Shown here in pieces: positions 45,401 to 57,564 of a DNA stretch of 64,000 nucleotides; the first letter of the stretch is position 1, and each line of letters begins with the position of its first letter. The notes under the pieces are model-generated. The model saw only the letters and a list, made by a program, of their open reading frames with translations, ran no database searches and was not told the origin of the DNA. This DNA is from Closterium sp. Naga37s-1 (taxonomy: Eukaryota > Streptophyta > Zygnematophyceae > Desmidiales > Closteriaceae): contig CANJKZ010000409.1 of assembly GCA_947471745.1 (NCBI GenBank), positions 1 to 64,000 on the forward strand, in the 5' to 3' direction. Made by a program: the position numbers and the translations under genes.

Positions 45401-47116
45401 TAGGCAACTTAATTAGCCCCTCGTGCTTGCTGATGCTGCATGATCCCGTCGTCCAATCAATGATGGGGTTGTGCCATCGCAGCCAATCACGTCCCAGCAG
45501 CACGTCGCAGCCGTCCATCGTTGTCGCGAGAAACTTCATGCTGAAGCCAAAATCTCTGCCGCATTCGATCCGCAACGTCCGTGTTTTCTTCCAGTATCGT
45601 TAGAGGCGTCCCTCCACGAGGCGAGCGTCGATTTCGGGCAGACACCTGTCAAGTTGCAACTTGCATTTTTTGCCGTCGCCAAGTTGAAGAGGCTATGGCT
45701 AGCCCCGCCATCGACGAACATTTTCAGGTTATTTTTTAACACTTTGCCAACGACCAGCACAGGGTGATCCACATGGTTATCCCCGTTATTCGGCGGAGTG
45801 CGATCGATTGCATGAATCGGAACCATGACTCGGTAGGGATGTTGGTCTTCGGGCGATGGAGCACATTCAGTAAGGGGCCCATTAATTACTGACTCTTCCC
45901 ATTTCCCTGCTCCTTCCCGTCGTTCCTCTTTGCCGGCGTTTTCTCGGGGCAGCCTCTTATGATGTGACCTGGCTTTCCGAACTTATAACACAACCCTGTA
46001 AAAGGGCGGTCTGGTGCATAGACTTTGTTGATTGTGGCCCGCTGGGTCTGGTCGCGAAAACAGTTGCCCTCCCGGGAACCCACCCTGGCCCACTGCATCA
46101 GCGCATCCGTGGACTCTGCCAACTGTACAGCTTCCATAATCGTGGTCGGGCGGTGTCGGCGGACCTCGTACTGTATCTCATATTTCAGGCCGCTGACGTA
46201 CTTATCCAACCGCTCCGATTCCGCCATGTCGTCCACCTGGTCGGCGAGAGCCATGAATGACGCGGTGTAGTCTTGAACAGAAGCTAGCTGCGACCAGGCA
46301 CGCAGCTTCATGCGAGCTTGCTCCGAGGCGGATACGTGCTCGAAGCGATCTCGTAAGGCTGCGCCCCACTCCTTCCATGTGCGTATCTTGGTGACTCCGA
46401 AGATCGATGTTGCCACTTGATTGGCCGATGTCGAGGTCTCGTCTACCGCATGTGTCACACCTGTCGGGGTCCCCGTGTCCAAGGTTCGACGCCACCATTT
46501 AAGCGCTGCGCCTCGCAGAAGAGAGACCACGTAATTAAAACGCGTGGCATCGTCGTTGGCGTTCGCTGCAGTGAAGAAGACTTCAACACCAAAGAGCCAC
46601 CCCTTCATTGTAGTATTCTTGTCCGTAGGGTTGAACGGGGGCGCGCTCGCAGGTTTAATCTTGATCGTCGTAACTGTTATTGGCGTCGCTACCACTCGCT
46701 GCCTATCTTCTTCTTCGAAGACACGTGTGAGCGCGTCTAACGGGTTGCTCACCGCTTGACGGCTGCCCTCGCCTTCTTCATCGGGCGACTCCTGACGCGC
46801 TTCACCTCGCGTCTGGCGTAGCTCGGTGTTTTCCTCGCGTCTGACAAAAAAATCTTCACTGTTGCATATAGCTCTGTCATTTGCACCAGCATCCTGTTCA
46901 ATGACTCCTGGTCCATGAGTCGCACGCTTCGTCTGGTGGGCAGAGGGGTATTCGTGGCCTTTAGGCGAGTGGAAAGCAAAAACAATTGGAGTCGGGCAGG
47001 TTAGAATTAACGAACCTTGCAGCCAACCGTTTTGCAGTCCACTGTACCAGCCAACTCGTGCCACCAAACTACCCTCGAAAAGCGGGGTGAACTAGGAAAG
47101 TACCTGTGATACAAGG

Positions 47117-47396
47117 TGTTATGACTTGTTAAAGAGAGTGCGCGGAATAACGAATAACAAAAGTGTGACTCAATGAAATGACAATACAATGAAGGCACGC
47201 GATTATATATTGACTGGCCTTGCTAGGAGGGAAGCTCGGGGCTACGAGGTTGGGTGCAGGTTTGGCGATCTGGAAATCTGAAGGCGATGCGGGGAAGCCT
47301 CGGATGCATAGGTGTCGGCCGAAACGTGTGAAGTCCGAAATGTCGGGGTTGTACACGTAGCAGTCAACCCCGGTAAGGAAAAGGGAAAATTCCTTG
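47117..47396 (-). repeat. 5' LTR of gypsy D
   Basis: About 280 bp. Its outer part (47236-47396) matches 42265-42425, and its inner part (47117-47233) matches the orphan piece at 19300-19424. A TTGTATCA-like primer region follows the inner edge. Confidence 0.85.
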
Positions 47397-48089
47397 ATCA
47401 AGTGTGGCTTTATTGCGTGTAGAAATTGGCATGGGGTCGTCTCATTTGAAAATTGGCATCGTCTAATTTCTAATGGCTTATCGTCATCCTCCAAATATGT
47501 TAAGAACTTAAACAACGGAATGATTGCATTGAGGAGCATGTGTGATATAAGTATGAACCCAAATGTCAAATTATATATGTCATATGTTGTTGTAGGCTGT
47601 AGTGGGGTTTCATACTTGTTTCCCTGTACTCCCCCATTGGAGTCACTCCTATCTTCTTAACATTGTATCCGAGGCTATGTTAGGTCCCGTTACCGTACTT
47701 AGTGTCGTACCCACTGCCCTATACTGCCCTACGCGTACGCTGACCCACGCTGCCCCTAGCGCGCTGCCCCACACTGCCCCTAGCGGGCTGCTCCTAGCGT
47801 GCCTCACGCTGCAGCGCGTTCCCCCCTTTCCCACGCGCGCACCGCTTCGATTTCTCCCGCGCTGCCCCGTTCTATCGCGTGCGCCACGCGCTGCCCCGTA
47901 CGCAGCGCGCAGCTCTTCACGCTGCCCCACGCGTTTGCGCTGCCTCGCGCGTTCGTGCTTCCCCGTGCGTTCGCGCTGCCCCGTGCGTTCGCGCTTCCCT
48001 GCCCCGCGTGTTCGCCGCTGCCGTGCGCCGCTGCCCAGTGCGCCGCTTCTGCCTGGCGCTGCTGCTACCTGGCGCCTCCCGCTGCCTGT

Positions 48090-48480
48090 GCGCTGCTACC
48101 GCACACCACAACTGCCGCTGCAGCCGCCGCTCCTGCCAGTGAAGCTACCGCTACAGTTGCCGCCACAGCCGCCGCTACAGCCACCACTGCTGTCGCTACA
48201 GCCGCCGCCCCTGCCGTCACTGCCACTGCAGCTGACGCTACAGCTGCCGCCGTCGCTGCCGCTACAGCCACCGCTGCTGCCGCGCCCCTACCACTACTGC
48301 TGCCGCCACCGCTGCCACTACAGCCGCCACCGCTGCCGCTGCAGCCGCCGCCCCTGTTGCTACTGCCGCTGCCGATGCCGCTGCCGCTATAGCTACTGCC
48401 ACCGCTGCCGCTAAAGCTGCCGCCGCCGCTGCCGCTGCAGCTGCCGCCACCGTTGCCGCTACAGGCGCAGCCACGCCACT
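48090..48480 (+). repeat. GCCGCT-type low-complexity leader of copia E
   Basis: Dense imperfect repeats of GCCGCTACAGC/GCCGCCACCGCTGCC, read in different frames as Ala, Pro or Leu runs. It lies between the primer site and gag, where element A has its 34-bp repeats and elements C and I have their own GC-rich arrays. Confidence 0.8.
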
Positions 48481-48756
48481 GCAACTACCTGCAGAGCGTT
48501 ACCAAGGATGACGCCTCGCTCTTTAAGCACGCGTCGGGGTCCCTTTGTGCCCCTGCTCAGCTGACTGGCCTTGGCTCTGCCGCTACTAACGATCAGCAAC
48601 AACAGTTTAAGACTGACCACATTGCCCACATAAAGTGGTTAGCACGCGACGCTACTGCCCAGCTTGAGGTCCGCGCTCACCTCCTGCCCGACCAGAGGCC
48701 CCGCTTTCGCCAGCTGAAAATGGCTAAGACGCTCTATGACGCTGTAGTTAAGGGGG

Positions 48757-48800
48757 TGGTGGCGGTGGCGGTGGCGGTGGCGGTGGCGGTGGCGGTGGCG
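48757..48800 (+). repeat. (GGTGGC)n hexamer run in gag of copia E
   Basis: About seven near-perfect GGTGGC units, followed by looser GGTGG repeats to 48930. Equivalent in position to the Gly-rich part of the element C gag (about 34570-34680). Confidence 0.85.
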
Positions 48801-50479
48801 GGGGTGGTGGTGGTAGCGGTGGTGGGGGTGGTAGGGGTGGCGATGGCGGTGGAGGTTTCGGGGGTGGCAGAGGCAATGGGGGTGGTGGGGGTGGTGGAGG
48901 GGGCGCGGGTGTTGGTCGAGGTGGAGCTGGCGGGGTGGAGGCTCGGGTACGGCCACCAGAGGAGCTGCATCAAGTGGTGCAGCTAGTGGAGGCGGAGGTT
49001 CTCGAGGTGGGTAGCAGCAGCATCAGCCACGCCGGCAGAAGACTCTCTCGCCACTGTAGCTTCGTCAGTGGGTTGCCCAGCGAGGTGGCCCTGGGGGTGG
49101 TGGTCACTGCCAATACGTCCGGCGCTCAGGTCCCCAAGCCGGCGACGTGTGTGGCAGGCTGGGGCACGGCGAGGCTCGCTGCTTCTACTGCCTCGACGAC
49201 GCCTTTCGCACGGAGTTTGGTGAGCAGGCCAAGATTCCCAATTGTTTTCATCTGTTCCCAATCAAGAGAAAATACATCTCTTGATTGGGACCAGATCTTT
49301 TCTGGCATGTATGCTATGTATGCTGCTGGTGCTAGTGCTGAGGGTGACTATTATTCGTGTGTGCCTAGGTCTGGTAGTGTAGAGCCTGCTAGTGTAGGTG
49401 CTTCTGACTGCACAGGTGCAGTTCCTGCGGAGGCTTTGCACACCTTCACACTGGACTCAAGCGCGTCTCGCTACTTCTTCTGCGACTGCACCACAGTCAC
49501 ACCGCTCACAGCACATATCCCTGTCACCCTGGCCGACCCCTCCTCTGGCCCAGTCGTTGCACGCAGCACCACTGTTCTACCGTGTCCGGCAGCCTCCCCT
49601 GGCTCCCTCACAGGGAGGCCTGGGTCTGGCCTGTACACACTACACACTGAGTCTGCTCAGGTGGTCGCGTCAGGTCAGGTAGCTGCGTCTTGTTCGTGTC
49701 GGTTACTCATGCACCCGTCCCTCCTCTCGCACCACCAGCTTGGTCACCCCTTTCTGCAGCGTCTGCGTTGCATGCACTCGCGTCTCCTTGTCTCTGGCCT
49801 CCCACAGTCCCTGCCCCCACTCTCGCCGTCGCTTGCGCTGCCGTGCACTCCTCGCGTCGAGGGGCGGCAGCGCGCCGCTCCTCACTCCTCCTCGTTACCT
49901 CCGACCACTGCTCCTCTGCAGACGCTGCACATGGACGTGTCGGGCCCCGCCCCCGTCCATGGGCCGCGCTGGGAGCACTACTTCTTGCTGGTCGTCGATG
50001 ACCATGCTACACCACGGTGTTTCCCTTAGACCATAAGCGAGACGCCCGTGTTGTTTTGAACCCTTGGATCCGCGCTGTTTGTCGCCAGCTGAGCGCACGG
50101 TTCTGTGAGGACCTCCCGGTGCTCCGTCTGCACTCTGACAGTGTTGGCGAATTTTCCTCCGGTCTTCTTGAGGACTTTTGTCATGAGGAGGGCATCACCC
50201 AGTCGTTCACGCTTCCGGCCTCCACAGCAGAATGGGATCGCTGAGTGCCACATTGGCTTGATCATGGATGTTGCTCCATGATCCATGCGGCTGCTCCCCG
50301 TTTTCTGTGGTCGTTTGCGGTCCAATACTCCGCGCATCCCCATGTCTCCGAGCCAAAGACCTCACCTACACTGCCTGCACCGCGCGCTGCAAACTCTTTG
50401 ATTCAGCACCAGCAGCAGCAGTCGACATAACCTGGAGGCCCCCGCAACGTCATCAACAACATGGCGATGCGTCACACAC

Positions 50480-51900
50480 GGGGAACCCATCGTCGCCGCG
50501 TGCGCACTCCGATGCCCGAGCGCACGCAGAACCCATTTTGCTTTGAAGAGCATCAATCCCTTCACGTCTGGCCACAATTACAACGACAAAGTATTCCGCC
50601 TCTGGCTAGCTCACACGCAGCGGCAGTCATGGAAGAAGCTGCAGATTTGGCAGACTAGCGGCACAGCAGAATCTCATAGCAAGGAGATGCAGTATTATCT
50701 GGGTCAGATGGGTATTCTGCACCACGTGTCACTCCCCTACGCGCGCCCGCAGCAAGGAGTGGCCGAGCGGACCAACCGCAAGCTTATGACGAATTGTGCT
50801 CGCTACTGAAGCAGCCAAAGCTCCCCGCCACCTACTTACCATACGCGTCGCATCACACCATACGCATGCACAACCTGGTCTCCACCGTGGACATCACCGG
50901 CAATCTGTCGCCGCACGTGAAATGGACCGGCAAAAAGGGCGATACCTCCATGCTCCGCGTGTGGGGGTGTATGGTACAGTACCAATCCCCCACCTCAAAT
51001 TCAAGAGCCATGCGCGCTGAGGCATTCACCTCGTCATCAGTTACGAGTACAAGGCCTGGATCTTCCTTGACCTGCTCAGCAACAAAATCGAACACGCGCA
51101 CGACATACTCTTCTATGAGCAACTTACCCTCGCACAGTTCCACGCAGACGAGCAGGCGAGCGTAAATCTGGTGTACGCAAATGACGTACGCAGCTACGCT
51201 ACTCCTGAGGACGAAGCCGCGCCAACAATCCTGGATCAGGATACCCTTAGTGAGACCCCCGGCATCGACTTGCGCCGCGACAACGACGATGACGACGGCG
51301 ATGACGACGAGTCGCCCCCAGAACCTTCGAGAAGCAATCGCAGGGACCAAGCGCCACCAGCCCCACCTGAGCCAGAGAGCGACGACGATGACGACGTGCA
51401 GGAAGTCGTCCTGCAGCATCGAGACGACACCACCGTCTCTGGGATGCAGCTGCTAGGGCTCCACACTGCCACCTCCACGGCTCCGCGCGGCATCGGATAA
51501 AATATTCCGCGACAAGCGCTGACGGGACTGCACAGCAAGGAATGACGCACAGCTATGGATGTGAAAATCAAGGCACTCGAGTCCCGCGACACATGAGTAC
51601 TCGTTGATCGACACATGGATGTGAAAATAAAGGCACGTCCTTTAGGGCAAATGGGTTTTTCGTGTAAAACCGTGGCGGACGGCACCATGTGGAAGGCATG
51701 CTGGGTCGTACGAGGCTATGACCAGCGTCACGGCATTGACTTCGACCAAACCTTTGCGCTGTTCAATCGTCACACCTCCGTGCGCATTTTGCTCTCCGCA
51801 GCAATTTGCCGCTCTGCCAGATTGACGAGAAGAACACACTTTTGTATATGTTAGAGGATGTGGTGACTTTCATCGAACAGTCGCATTCCTATGGGGAAGG
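50480..51900 (+). mobile_element. Ty1/copia remnant F, left part
   Basis: A copia remnant of a third lineage, plus strand, with integrase (GILHHVSLPYARPQQGVAER about 50710-50770; WTGKKGDTSMLRVWGCMVQY about 50925-50985), an acidic Asp-rich linker (51270-51400) and the start of reverse transcriptase (RGYDQRHGIDFDQTFA, about 51710-51760). Neither LTR is present. The young element G has inserted into its reverse transcriptase, which resumes after 58388. Confidence 0.8.
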
Positions 51901-52719
51901 TGTTGGTGCAACCCTACGGTTTGCACTCGGCTTGTTGTCCGTGTGCGTGAATGTGTGTGTGTATGGAATGGTATGAGGGCATGGGATAATATATATTTCA
52001 TGCTTATAATTGTGTGTGAATGTTGATTCATGATGTCGAGTGTGTGTGTCGAGTCAATAGCGAGTTATCGCTAGACGCGTGTTACGCGGTCGTTTGTGTC
52101 TCGCGCGCGGTTTCTATTTTGTCGTGCGCGGTTTCTAGTTTGTCCTGTGTCGAACGTTCGGCGTGTCGCAGGTGTGTGCAGCAGACCCATCAAGAACTCA
52201 AGGATGAGTTTGTGATGAAGAGCCCGAGCCTTGGTGTCAAGCCTCAAGTGATTTCGAAGCTTGCCAAAAGGGTACACCTCAAGATATTGAAGATAGTTAC
52301 ATTACTTTGTGTAGTGTAACATTTCACTTGGTGTAGGCCCTAGTGAAGGGTAGTTTCGAGACCCTTCGTGGTTGGGGACAGTGTGGCACTGTTCCACATC
52401 ACTGTACCTCGGCTCTTGGGGTTTGTAGGAGCTGGGAGTCATTCCCAACTCGTAACTCTTCCTATCTTGTGTTCTAAGACTATAGTGGCTGCCATAGTAC
52501 CGTTCGTTCAAACCGACGCTGTGTCGTCAATTCTTTATCAAATCGTGCAATCTAAATTGATAATTGTAGACGACGTGAAGACGCTCCAGATCCAATTTGA
52601 AGCAAGTCATTTGCAGCTGTGAGCAGAACGCTATCAACGTTTGAAGCCGCTGTGCAGAAATCCGTCTGTGCTCTCTATCTTTCGTTTTAGGCACATTCAA
52701 GCCTATTGTGACTATAACA
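51901..52719 (+). repeat. 5' LTR of copia G
   Basis: 819 bp, TGTTGGTGCAACC...GACTATAACA. It contains a GATAATATATATTTC TATA-like segment (about 51986-52000), a plausible core promoter, and GT-rich and CGCG-rich stretches. Confidence 0.95.
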
Positions 52720-52837
52720 AGTGGTATCAGAGCCCCTTGGAGCAGTTTCGACAATGTCTGGACCTGAGTAAAGGGGTGGCAGAGGTGCTGGTGGCAGTGG
52801 AGAAGCTCAAGCTCAAGGCCAACCCCGTGATTCAGCC

Positions 52838-55800
52838 ATGGCGCCCATGCAACCAAGTCTTGGCCCACCTAGGGATGAGCCTAGGGTGTTTGGGCTTGAC
52901 AAGTTCAATGGTGACAACTTTGCTGAATGGTCCTTCAAGATGGAGAACATCTTTGACCACTATGACCTGCTGGAGGTGATGGAAGGAACGGAGAAGCGCC
53001 CCGAGAACGACCCGGAGAAGAGCCCGTGGGTGCGGAAGAGCGCACAAGGCTATCTCTTACTTGGGCAAGCGTTGGGGAGCAGTCAGATCCGTCACATCAA
53101 GCCATTCCAGCGTGAACCAGAGAAAGGACCAAAGGCATGGGCTGCTCTCAAGGGTGTACATGCTCCTGCAACAGCGGCGGTAGCGGTGGTGTTGGAACGG
53201 CAAATGGCGGCACTACGAATTGAAGAAGACGAAGCGGTTGAAGAAGGGGTGCAGAAATTCTTCGACTTGTTGACGCGGCTTGAGGGAGCTGATTTGAACT
53301 ACAGTGAGCTCCAAAAGAAGACCAAGTTGCTGGCCTTACTCCCAGAATCATGGTCCTCGCTCATCATCAACCTTAATCGCGACTTGCCCCGCCTCTCGCT
53401 TGAAGACGTGAAGCGAGCTATCCTTCAAGAGGATTTCCGCCGCCGTGAGTTGGCGAGTGCGGATGGCGCTGGGGCAGCGAGCATCGGCCGTGGATATGGT
53501 CGAGGAAGAGGCAGAGGACGAGGGGGAGGAAGGTTTGGTGGCAGCAACTTCGGCGGAGGCCGCAGGAGTGGCGGTTACGGCAGCGACGACAAGAGCTACG
53601 GACGCGGTCGCGGCCGATTCGACGGCGAGTGTCACTATTGCCACAAGAGCGGACACATGTGGCGCGACTGCTACAAACTCCCTGATGGTTGGACCCCTGC
53701 TCAAGGCCAAGAGGGTAGAGGAGCAGGAGGAGGGAGAGGACGAGGCCGTGGAGGCCGTGGCGGTCGCGGTGGCGGAGCTGCAAACATGAAGAGCGGAGAC
53801 AACGACAAGGACCCGAGCGACGATCGATACCCGGGTCTATTCTACTTCGTGTCGACGCAAGTACCGGCTGGTCCAGAGAAGGATGAAGGCTTTGAGGAGC
53901 CAGCAGCTGTGGGGAAGGTGACCCTACACCCCCTGGACTATTGGGTGATTGATAGTGGCGCTACCTATAGCATGACACCTCGCCCGGACTTGCTCACCGA
54001 ACTCGAGCCGTCACCGGTGAAGCATGTCACATCGGCTTTGGGGCAGCGAGCAGAGGTGAAAGGCATGGGCAAGGCCATGTTCAAGGGTGCTGATGGGAAG
54101 ATGGTGGGCCTCAAGAACGTGCTTTGGGTGCCCAGCCTTGCTGCAAACCTGATTTCCGTGCGGCGGTTGGCAAAGGCCGGCATGGACACAAACTCGAAGG
54201 GAGCCAAGACCTACACCGCAAGGCTTGGCGATCGAATTCTTTGGGACCTTCACGAGGACAGGGATGTCTACAACGAGATGTGGCAGATCCCAGTGGTCCC
54301 TATGCCTAAGGAGAGGCAAGTGGCAGCAAGCATCAGCACCAAGGATGGAGCGGTCGGTAGCGACGATGGCGCGAACGGTCGCGCTAAGGAGAATGAGCTC
54401 AAGAAGAGCAAACCTGGAGGGACCAGCAAGTTCAGTGAACCTAAGGAGAGTGGTGCAGCAACCAAGGAGCAACAAAAGGGTGAGGAGAACCCAGAGGCAG
54501 CAGCGGAGGAGGACTACGGAGAGAGTATGTGGGGCGCTATTGCGAGCGCGGCATTCTCCAATCCAACTTCGGCTACGGGGGAGTGTGATTGGCTCACCTT
54601 GCATCGGCGCATGGGGCATGTGGCCCTGCCCATCTTGCAGCAGCTATTGAAGAATGAGATGGTTGCTGGCATACGTGTGAAGGGGGAGCCCGATGAGGTG
54701 CTTGGCTGCCCGACGTGCATTCAAGCCAAGTTCACCCGGTTTCCGTTCCCTAGTTCGGAGGCAACGGCAAAGGCACCGCTTGATGAGGTGGTGATGGACG
54801 TGGTGGGCCCCCTGAAGCTTGGAGCTGCTGGAGCTGAGTATTTTCTCACCATTGTCGACGTCTACACCCGCATGACTTGGGTGTACGTGCTGGCCAAGAA
54901 GAGCGACGTGGCTGAAACGTTGAAGACGGATTGGTTCCCGATGGTGGAGCGGCAACAAGACCGTCTAGTCAAGTCAATCCGCACCGATCGAGGGGGAGAG
55001 TTCCTGAGCAAGGAGTTTGGGTTGTGGCTGAAGAGGAATGGTATTCAGCACTCCCTCACCATGCCATACTCCCCTGCAATGAACGGCATCGCCAAGCGAG
55101 CGAACCGCACAATCACGGAGGCGGCACGCGGGTTGCTCATTGAAGCCGGGCTACCCGACTATTTCTGGCCTGATGCGGTGCGGAGCGCGTGTGTGGCCAA
55201 GAACAGAGTTTTGACTCATGTGAGAGCAGACAAATGGGTGCCTTATGTGGAGTGGCTTGGAAGGAAGCCAAAGGTGGATATGCTTCGGGTGTTCGGGTGC
55301 ATGTGCATGGCGCTCGTGCCTAAGCATCTTCGGCACAACAAGCTTGGTGCCAAGGCGGTGTGGGCCGTGCACTTGGGCATGGCTCAAAACAGCAAGGGGT
55401 GGCTTCTGTGGGACCCATTCACCAAGAAGTTCATGGTGAGCAGGGACTGCAAGTTCATGGAGAACCTCATGTACAAGGATTGGAAGGCGGAGAATGAGGC
55501 GAAGATAGGCGTGCGGTTTGGAGAGGTGAAGAGTTCCGGTTTGGAGCATGTGGAGCTGCCCTTGGAGCTGAGCAGCAGCAGCACTACCACAAGGCAATCC
55601 TCCCTTGTGAATGGGGGAGAGGAGGCCAATGATGCAGAGGAAGAAGAGGAGGAGGTGCAGCAAGTGAGCGAGCGTGCACCGTCACACCCTTCCCGCTCTA
55701 CGAGTGCTCCACGGATTCGAGCCACACCGCAGCAACGCCAAGGCCTTCAAGTCCCTGCAGCTGAGGAGGAAGGAAGGGGGAAGAGGAGAGTTCAACCCCC

Positions 55801-57523
55801 TAATAGGCTGACCTATGATGCGCCGGGAAAGCAGGGCAAGACAGCCCTGGCCGGAGCGGGAATGATGGTCGGAGACGACGAGGAGAGTGACTACGAGGAG
55901 TGTGCCTTCGCGTTCTTCTCTCCGGTGGAGATGCCGGGAGAACCAGCAACTCTCAAGGAGGCTTTGGAGAGTAGTGATGCTGAGGAGTGGAAGAAGGCCA
56001 TGGAGAGTGAGCTGAAGAGCATCGAGGAGAATGACACGTCTGAATTGGTGGAGCTACCGGAGGGGCGTACGGCGATAACGTCCAAGTGGCTCTTCAAAAT
56101 CAAGTCGGATGCCGACGGCAAGATCGAGCGCTACAAGTCTAGGCTTGTAGCCAAGGGGTACCAGCAGAAGGAGAAGGTGGACTTCAAGGAGCTGTTTGCC
56201 CCTGTGGTGAAGCCGACGACGCTGCGAACCCTATTCGCGGGAGCCGCCATCAAAGGATGGGTAGTAAAGCAAATGGACATCGTAACGGCATTCCTTAACG
56301 GCATCCTTGAGGAGGAGATTTTTATGGCGCAGCCAGAGGGGTTTGATGATGGTAGTGGCAGAGTGTGGAAGCTGAAGAAGGCCCTCTATGGGCTGAAGCA
56401 GGCCCCTAGGCAATGGTACATGAAGCTGCGCGAAGTGTTGGAGGGGATCGGCTTCACTCCCTCAACGGCCGATCACTCCTTGTTCATGCTTGGCGAGGGG
56501 GAGCAGAGGAGTTTCATGGTGGTTTATGTGGATGACATCCTCATTTTCTCACCCTCTTCTGACCTTGTGAAGGAGGTGATGCTGAAGCTTCAAGACAAGT
56601 TCAAGTGCAAGGCCCTTGGTGACGTGAGCTTCTACCTTGGGCTCCACATCGAACGAGATGTGGAGAAGCGGTGCATGCGGGTGCATCAACGAAAGTACCT
56701 GGAGGCATTGGCTGCCAACTTTGGGCAGAGTGAAGGCCATGTGGCTACACCCTTTCCCTCTGGTTTCAAGTGTGTGAAGGGACCAGAGGAGGAGAGCGTT
56801 GGTGAAGAGGAGAGGCGCCGTTTTCACTCGTTGGTGGGCAGCCTCATGTATGCGGCAGTAAACACGCGACCGGACGTCGCGTTTGCTACCGGACAGTTGG
56901 CTAGGGTTGTTCAATGCCCTAATGAGGAGCAGGTAGCAGCTGGAATGAGGGTGGCCAAGTATCTTGGCCAAACACCGACCGTTGGGCTGCAATACTCGGC
57001 GGCGGCGCAAAGGCGCCAAAAGGGCGCGGATGGTGTTGAACCCGGGCGTTTGTTCCTCACCGCCTACTCGGATGCTTCATATGCATCAGAACCAGAGGAC
57101 ATGACAAGTGTGGGAGGCTTCATATGCTGTGTTGGTGGAGGCCCAACTGCTTGGGAGAGCAAGAAGCAGGTTGACCAAGCTTTGAGCTCGGTGAAGTCCG
57201 AGTACATGGCACTCTTCCGTGCCGTACGGGAGATTGTGTGGCAGCGGCGTTTGTTGGCTGAATTGGGGGAGGAGCAGCAAGGACCTACCCCACTGTACTG
57301 TGACAGCCAGGGTGCCATTGCTCTTGCTAAGAACCCTGTGTTGCATGGACTCACGAAGCACATGAGAGTGAAGTGGCATTGGACGAGGAGCATGGTAACC
57401 GCGGGTGAAGTTGAGTTGCGCTACGTGAAGACCACGGGGCAGCCGGCTGACATGATGACCAAGAGGCTGGTGGAGCAGCAGCATTGGAAGTGTTGCAAGC
57501 TGGCTGGGATGGCTCTGAACTGA
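52838..57523 (+). CDS. Gag-Pol polyprotein of copia element G (1561 aa)
   Basis: A single open frame for the whole copia polyprotein, which the element's own protease would cut. Order of parts: Gag of the UBN2 type (FNGDNFAEWSFKMENIF near the start), Arg/Gly-rich stretch, CCHC zinc knuckle CHYCHKSGHMWRDC (53630-53671), protease DYWVIDSGATYSM (about 53935), GAG-pre-integrase LHRRMGHVALP (about 54597), integrase core with DVVGPLKLG, IRTDRGGEFLSKEF and SPAMNGIAKRANR (54780-55120), linker, reverse transcriptase with KQMDIVTAFLNG and VVYVDDILIFS (56040-56640), and RNase H with YSDASYASEPED, KSEYMALFRA and CDSQGAIALAKNP (57050-57450). The length is normal for plant copia elements such as the Tnt1 group. 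Start chosen as the first ATG of the frame, 119 bp after the 5' LTR. Confidence 0.95.
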   Translation: MAPMQPSLGPPRDEPRVFGLDKFNGDNFAEWSFKMENIFDHYDLLEVMEGTEKRPENDPEKSPWVRKSAQGYLLLGQALGSSQIRHIKPFQREPEKGPKAWAALKGVHAPATAAVAVVLERQMAALRIEEDEAVEEGVQKFFDLLTRLEGADLNYSELQKKTKLLALLPESWSSLIINLNRDLPRLSLEDVKRAILQEDFRRRELASADGAGAASIGRGYGRGRGRGRGGGRFGGSNFGGGRRSGGYGSDDKSYGRGRGRFDGECHYCHKSGHMWRDCYKLPDGWTPAQGQEGRGAGGGRGRGRGGRGGRGGGAANMKSGDNDKDPSDDRYPGLFYFVSTQVPAGPEKDEGFEEPAAVGKVTLHPLDYWVIDSGATYSMTPRPDLLTELEPSPVKHVTSALGQRAEVKGMGKAMFKGADGKMVGLKNVLWVPSLAANLISVRRLAKAGMDTNSKGAKTYTARLGDRILWDLHEDRDVYNEMWQIPVVPMPKERQVAASISTKDGAVGSDDGANGRAKENELKKSKPGGTSKFSEPKESGAATKEQQKGEENPEAAAEEDYGESMWGAIASAAFSNPTSATGECDWLTLHRRMGHVALPILQQLLKNEMVAGIRVKGEPDEVLGCPTCIQAKFTRFPFPSSEATAKAPLDEVVMDVVGPLKLGAAGAEYFLTIVDVYTRMTWVYVLAKKSDVAETLKTDWFPMVERQQDRLVKSIRTDRGGEFLSKEFGLWLKRNGIQHSLTMPYSPAMNGIAKRANRTITEAARGLLIEAGLPDYFWPDAVRSACVAKNRVLTHVRADKWVPYVEWLGRKPKVDMLRVFGCMCMALVPKHLRHNKLGAKAVWAVHLGMAQNSKGWLLWDPFTKKFMVSRDCKFMENLMYKDWKAENEAKIGVRFGEVKSSGLEHVELPLELSSSSTTTRQSSLVNGGEEANDAEEEEEEVQQVSERAPSHPSRSTSAPRIRATPQQRQGLQVPAAEEEGRGKRRVQPPNRLTYDAPGKQGKTALAGAGMMVGDDEESDYEECAFAFFSPVEMPGEPATLKEALESSDAEEWKKAMESELKSIEENDTSELVELPEGRTAITSKWLFKIKSDADGKIERYKSRLVAKGYQQKEKVDFKELFAPVVKPTTLRTLFAGAAIKGWVVKQMDIVTAFLNGILEEEIFMAQPEGFDDGSGRVWKLKKALYGLKQAPRQWYMKLREVLEGIGFTPSTADHSLFMLGEGEQRSFMVVYVDDILIFSPSSDLVKEVMLKLQDKFKCKALGDVSFYLGLHIERDVEKRCMRVHQRKYLEALAANFGQSEGHVATPFPSGFKCVKGPEEESVGEEERRRFHSLVGSLMYAAVNTRPDVAFATGQLARVVQCPNEEQVAAGMRVAKYLGQTPTVGLQYSAAAQRRQKGADGVEPGRLFLTAYSDASYASEPEDMTSVGGFICCVGGGPTAWESKKQVDQALSSVKSEYMALFRAVREIVWQRRLLAELGEEQQGPTPLYCDSQGAIALAKNPVLHGLTKHMRVKWHWTRSMVTAGEVELRYVKTTGQPADMMTKRLVEQQHWKCCKLAGMALN

Positions 57524-57564
57524 GAGAGCAACATATCCTAAGGCCAACAATCCGAGGGGGAGTT

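Larger units (their letters stand above)
42241..47396 (-). mobile_element. Ty3/gypsy chromovirus-like element D
   Basis: A minus-strand gypsy element with a 5' LTR (47117-47396) and an incomplete 3' LTR (about 42241-42425). A C-rich tract at 42429-42472 (G-rich on the coding strand) is its polypurine tract. Parts in coding order: gag with retrotransposon Gag core and zinc-knuckle region (47067-45890), protease with VDGGASHSLF (about 45720), reverse transcriptase (YxIPRTDDVL, FSKIDLSGGYHQIR, VYLDDILIFS; about 45100-44600), RNase H (FEVVTDASDFAIGAVL, about 44260-43930), integrase with HHCC-like zinc region and YHPQTDGQTERTNQ (about 43700-43060), and a chromodomain-like end (VDFLVRWTDRTSENDTWVP, about 42530-42640). 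The pol order RT-RH-IN defines gypsy. About six to eight breaks are seen, so it is a middle-aged copy. Confidence 0.9.
47564..50340 (+). mobile_element. Ty1/copia element E, decayed
   Basis: A plus-strand member of the element C family. It has a 99-bp 5' LTR (47564-47662, TGTCAAATTATATATG...CTTCTTAACA), a primer-like stretch TTGTATCCGAGGC, a GC-rich leader full of GCCGCT repeats (47663-48490), a gag remnant with a Gly-rich hexamer run (48500-49350), protease with TFTLDSS (about 49440-49600) and integrase with HSD-GEFSSGLL (about 49930-50250). Reverse transcriptase, RNase H and the 3' LTR are not seen. Many breaks; old. Confidence 0.8.
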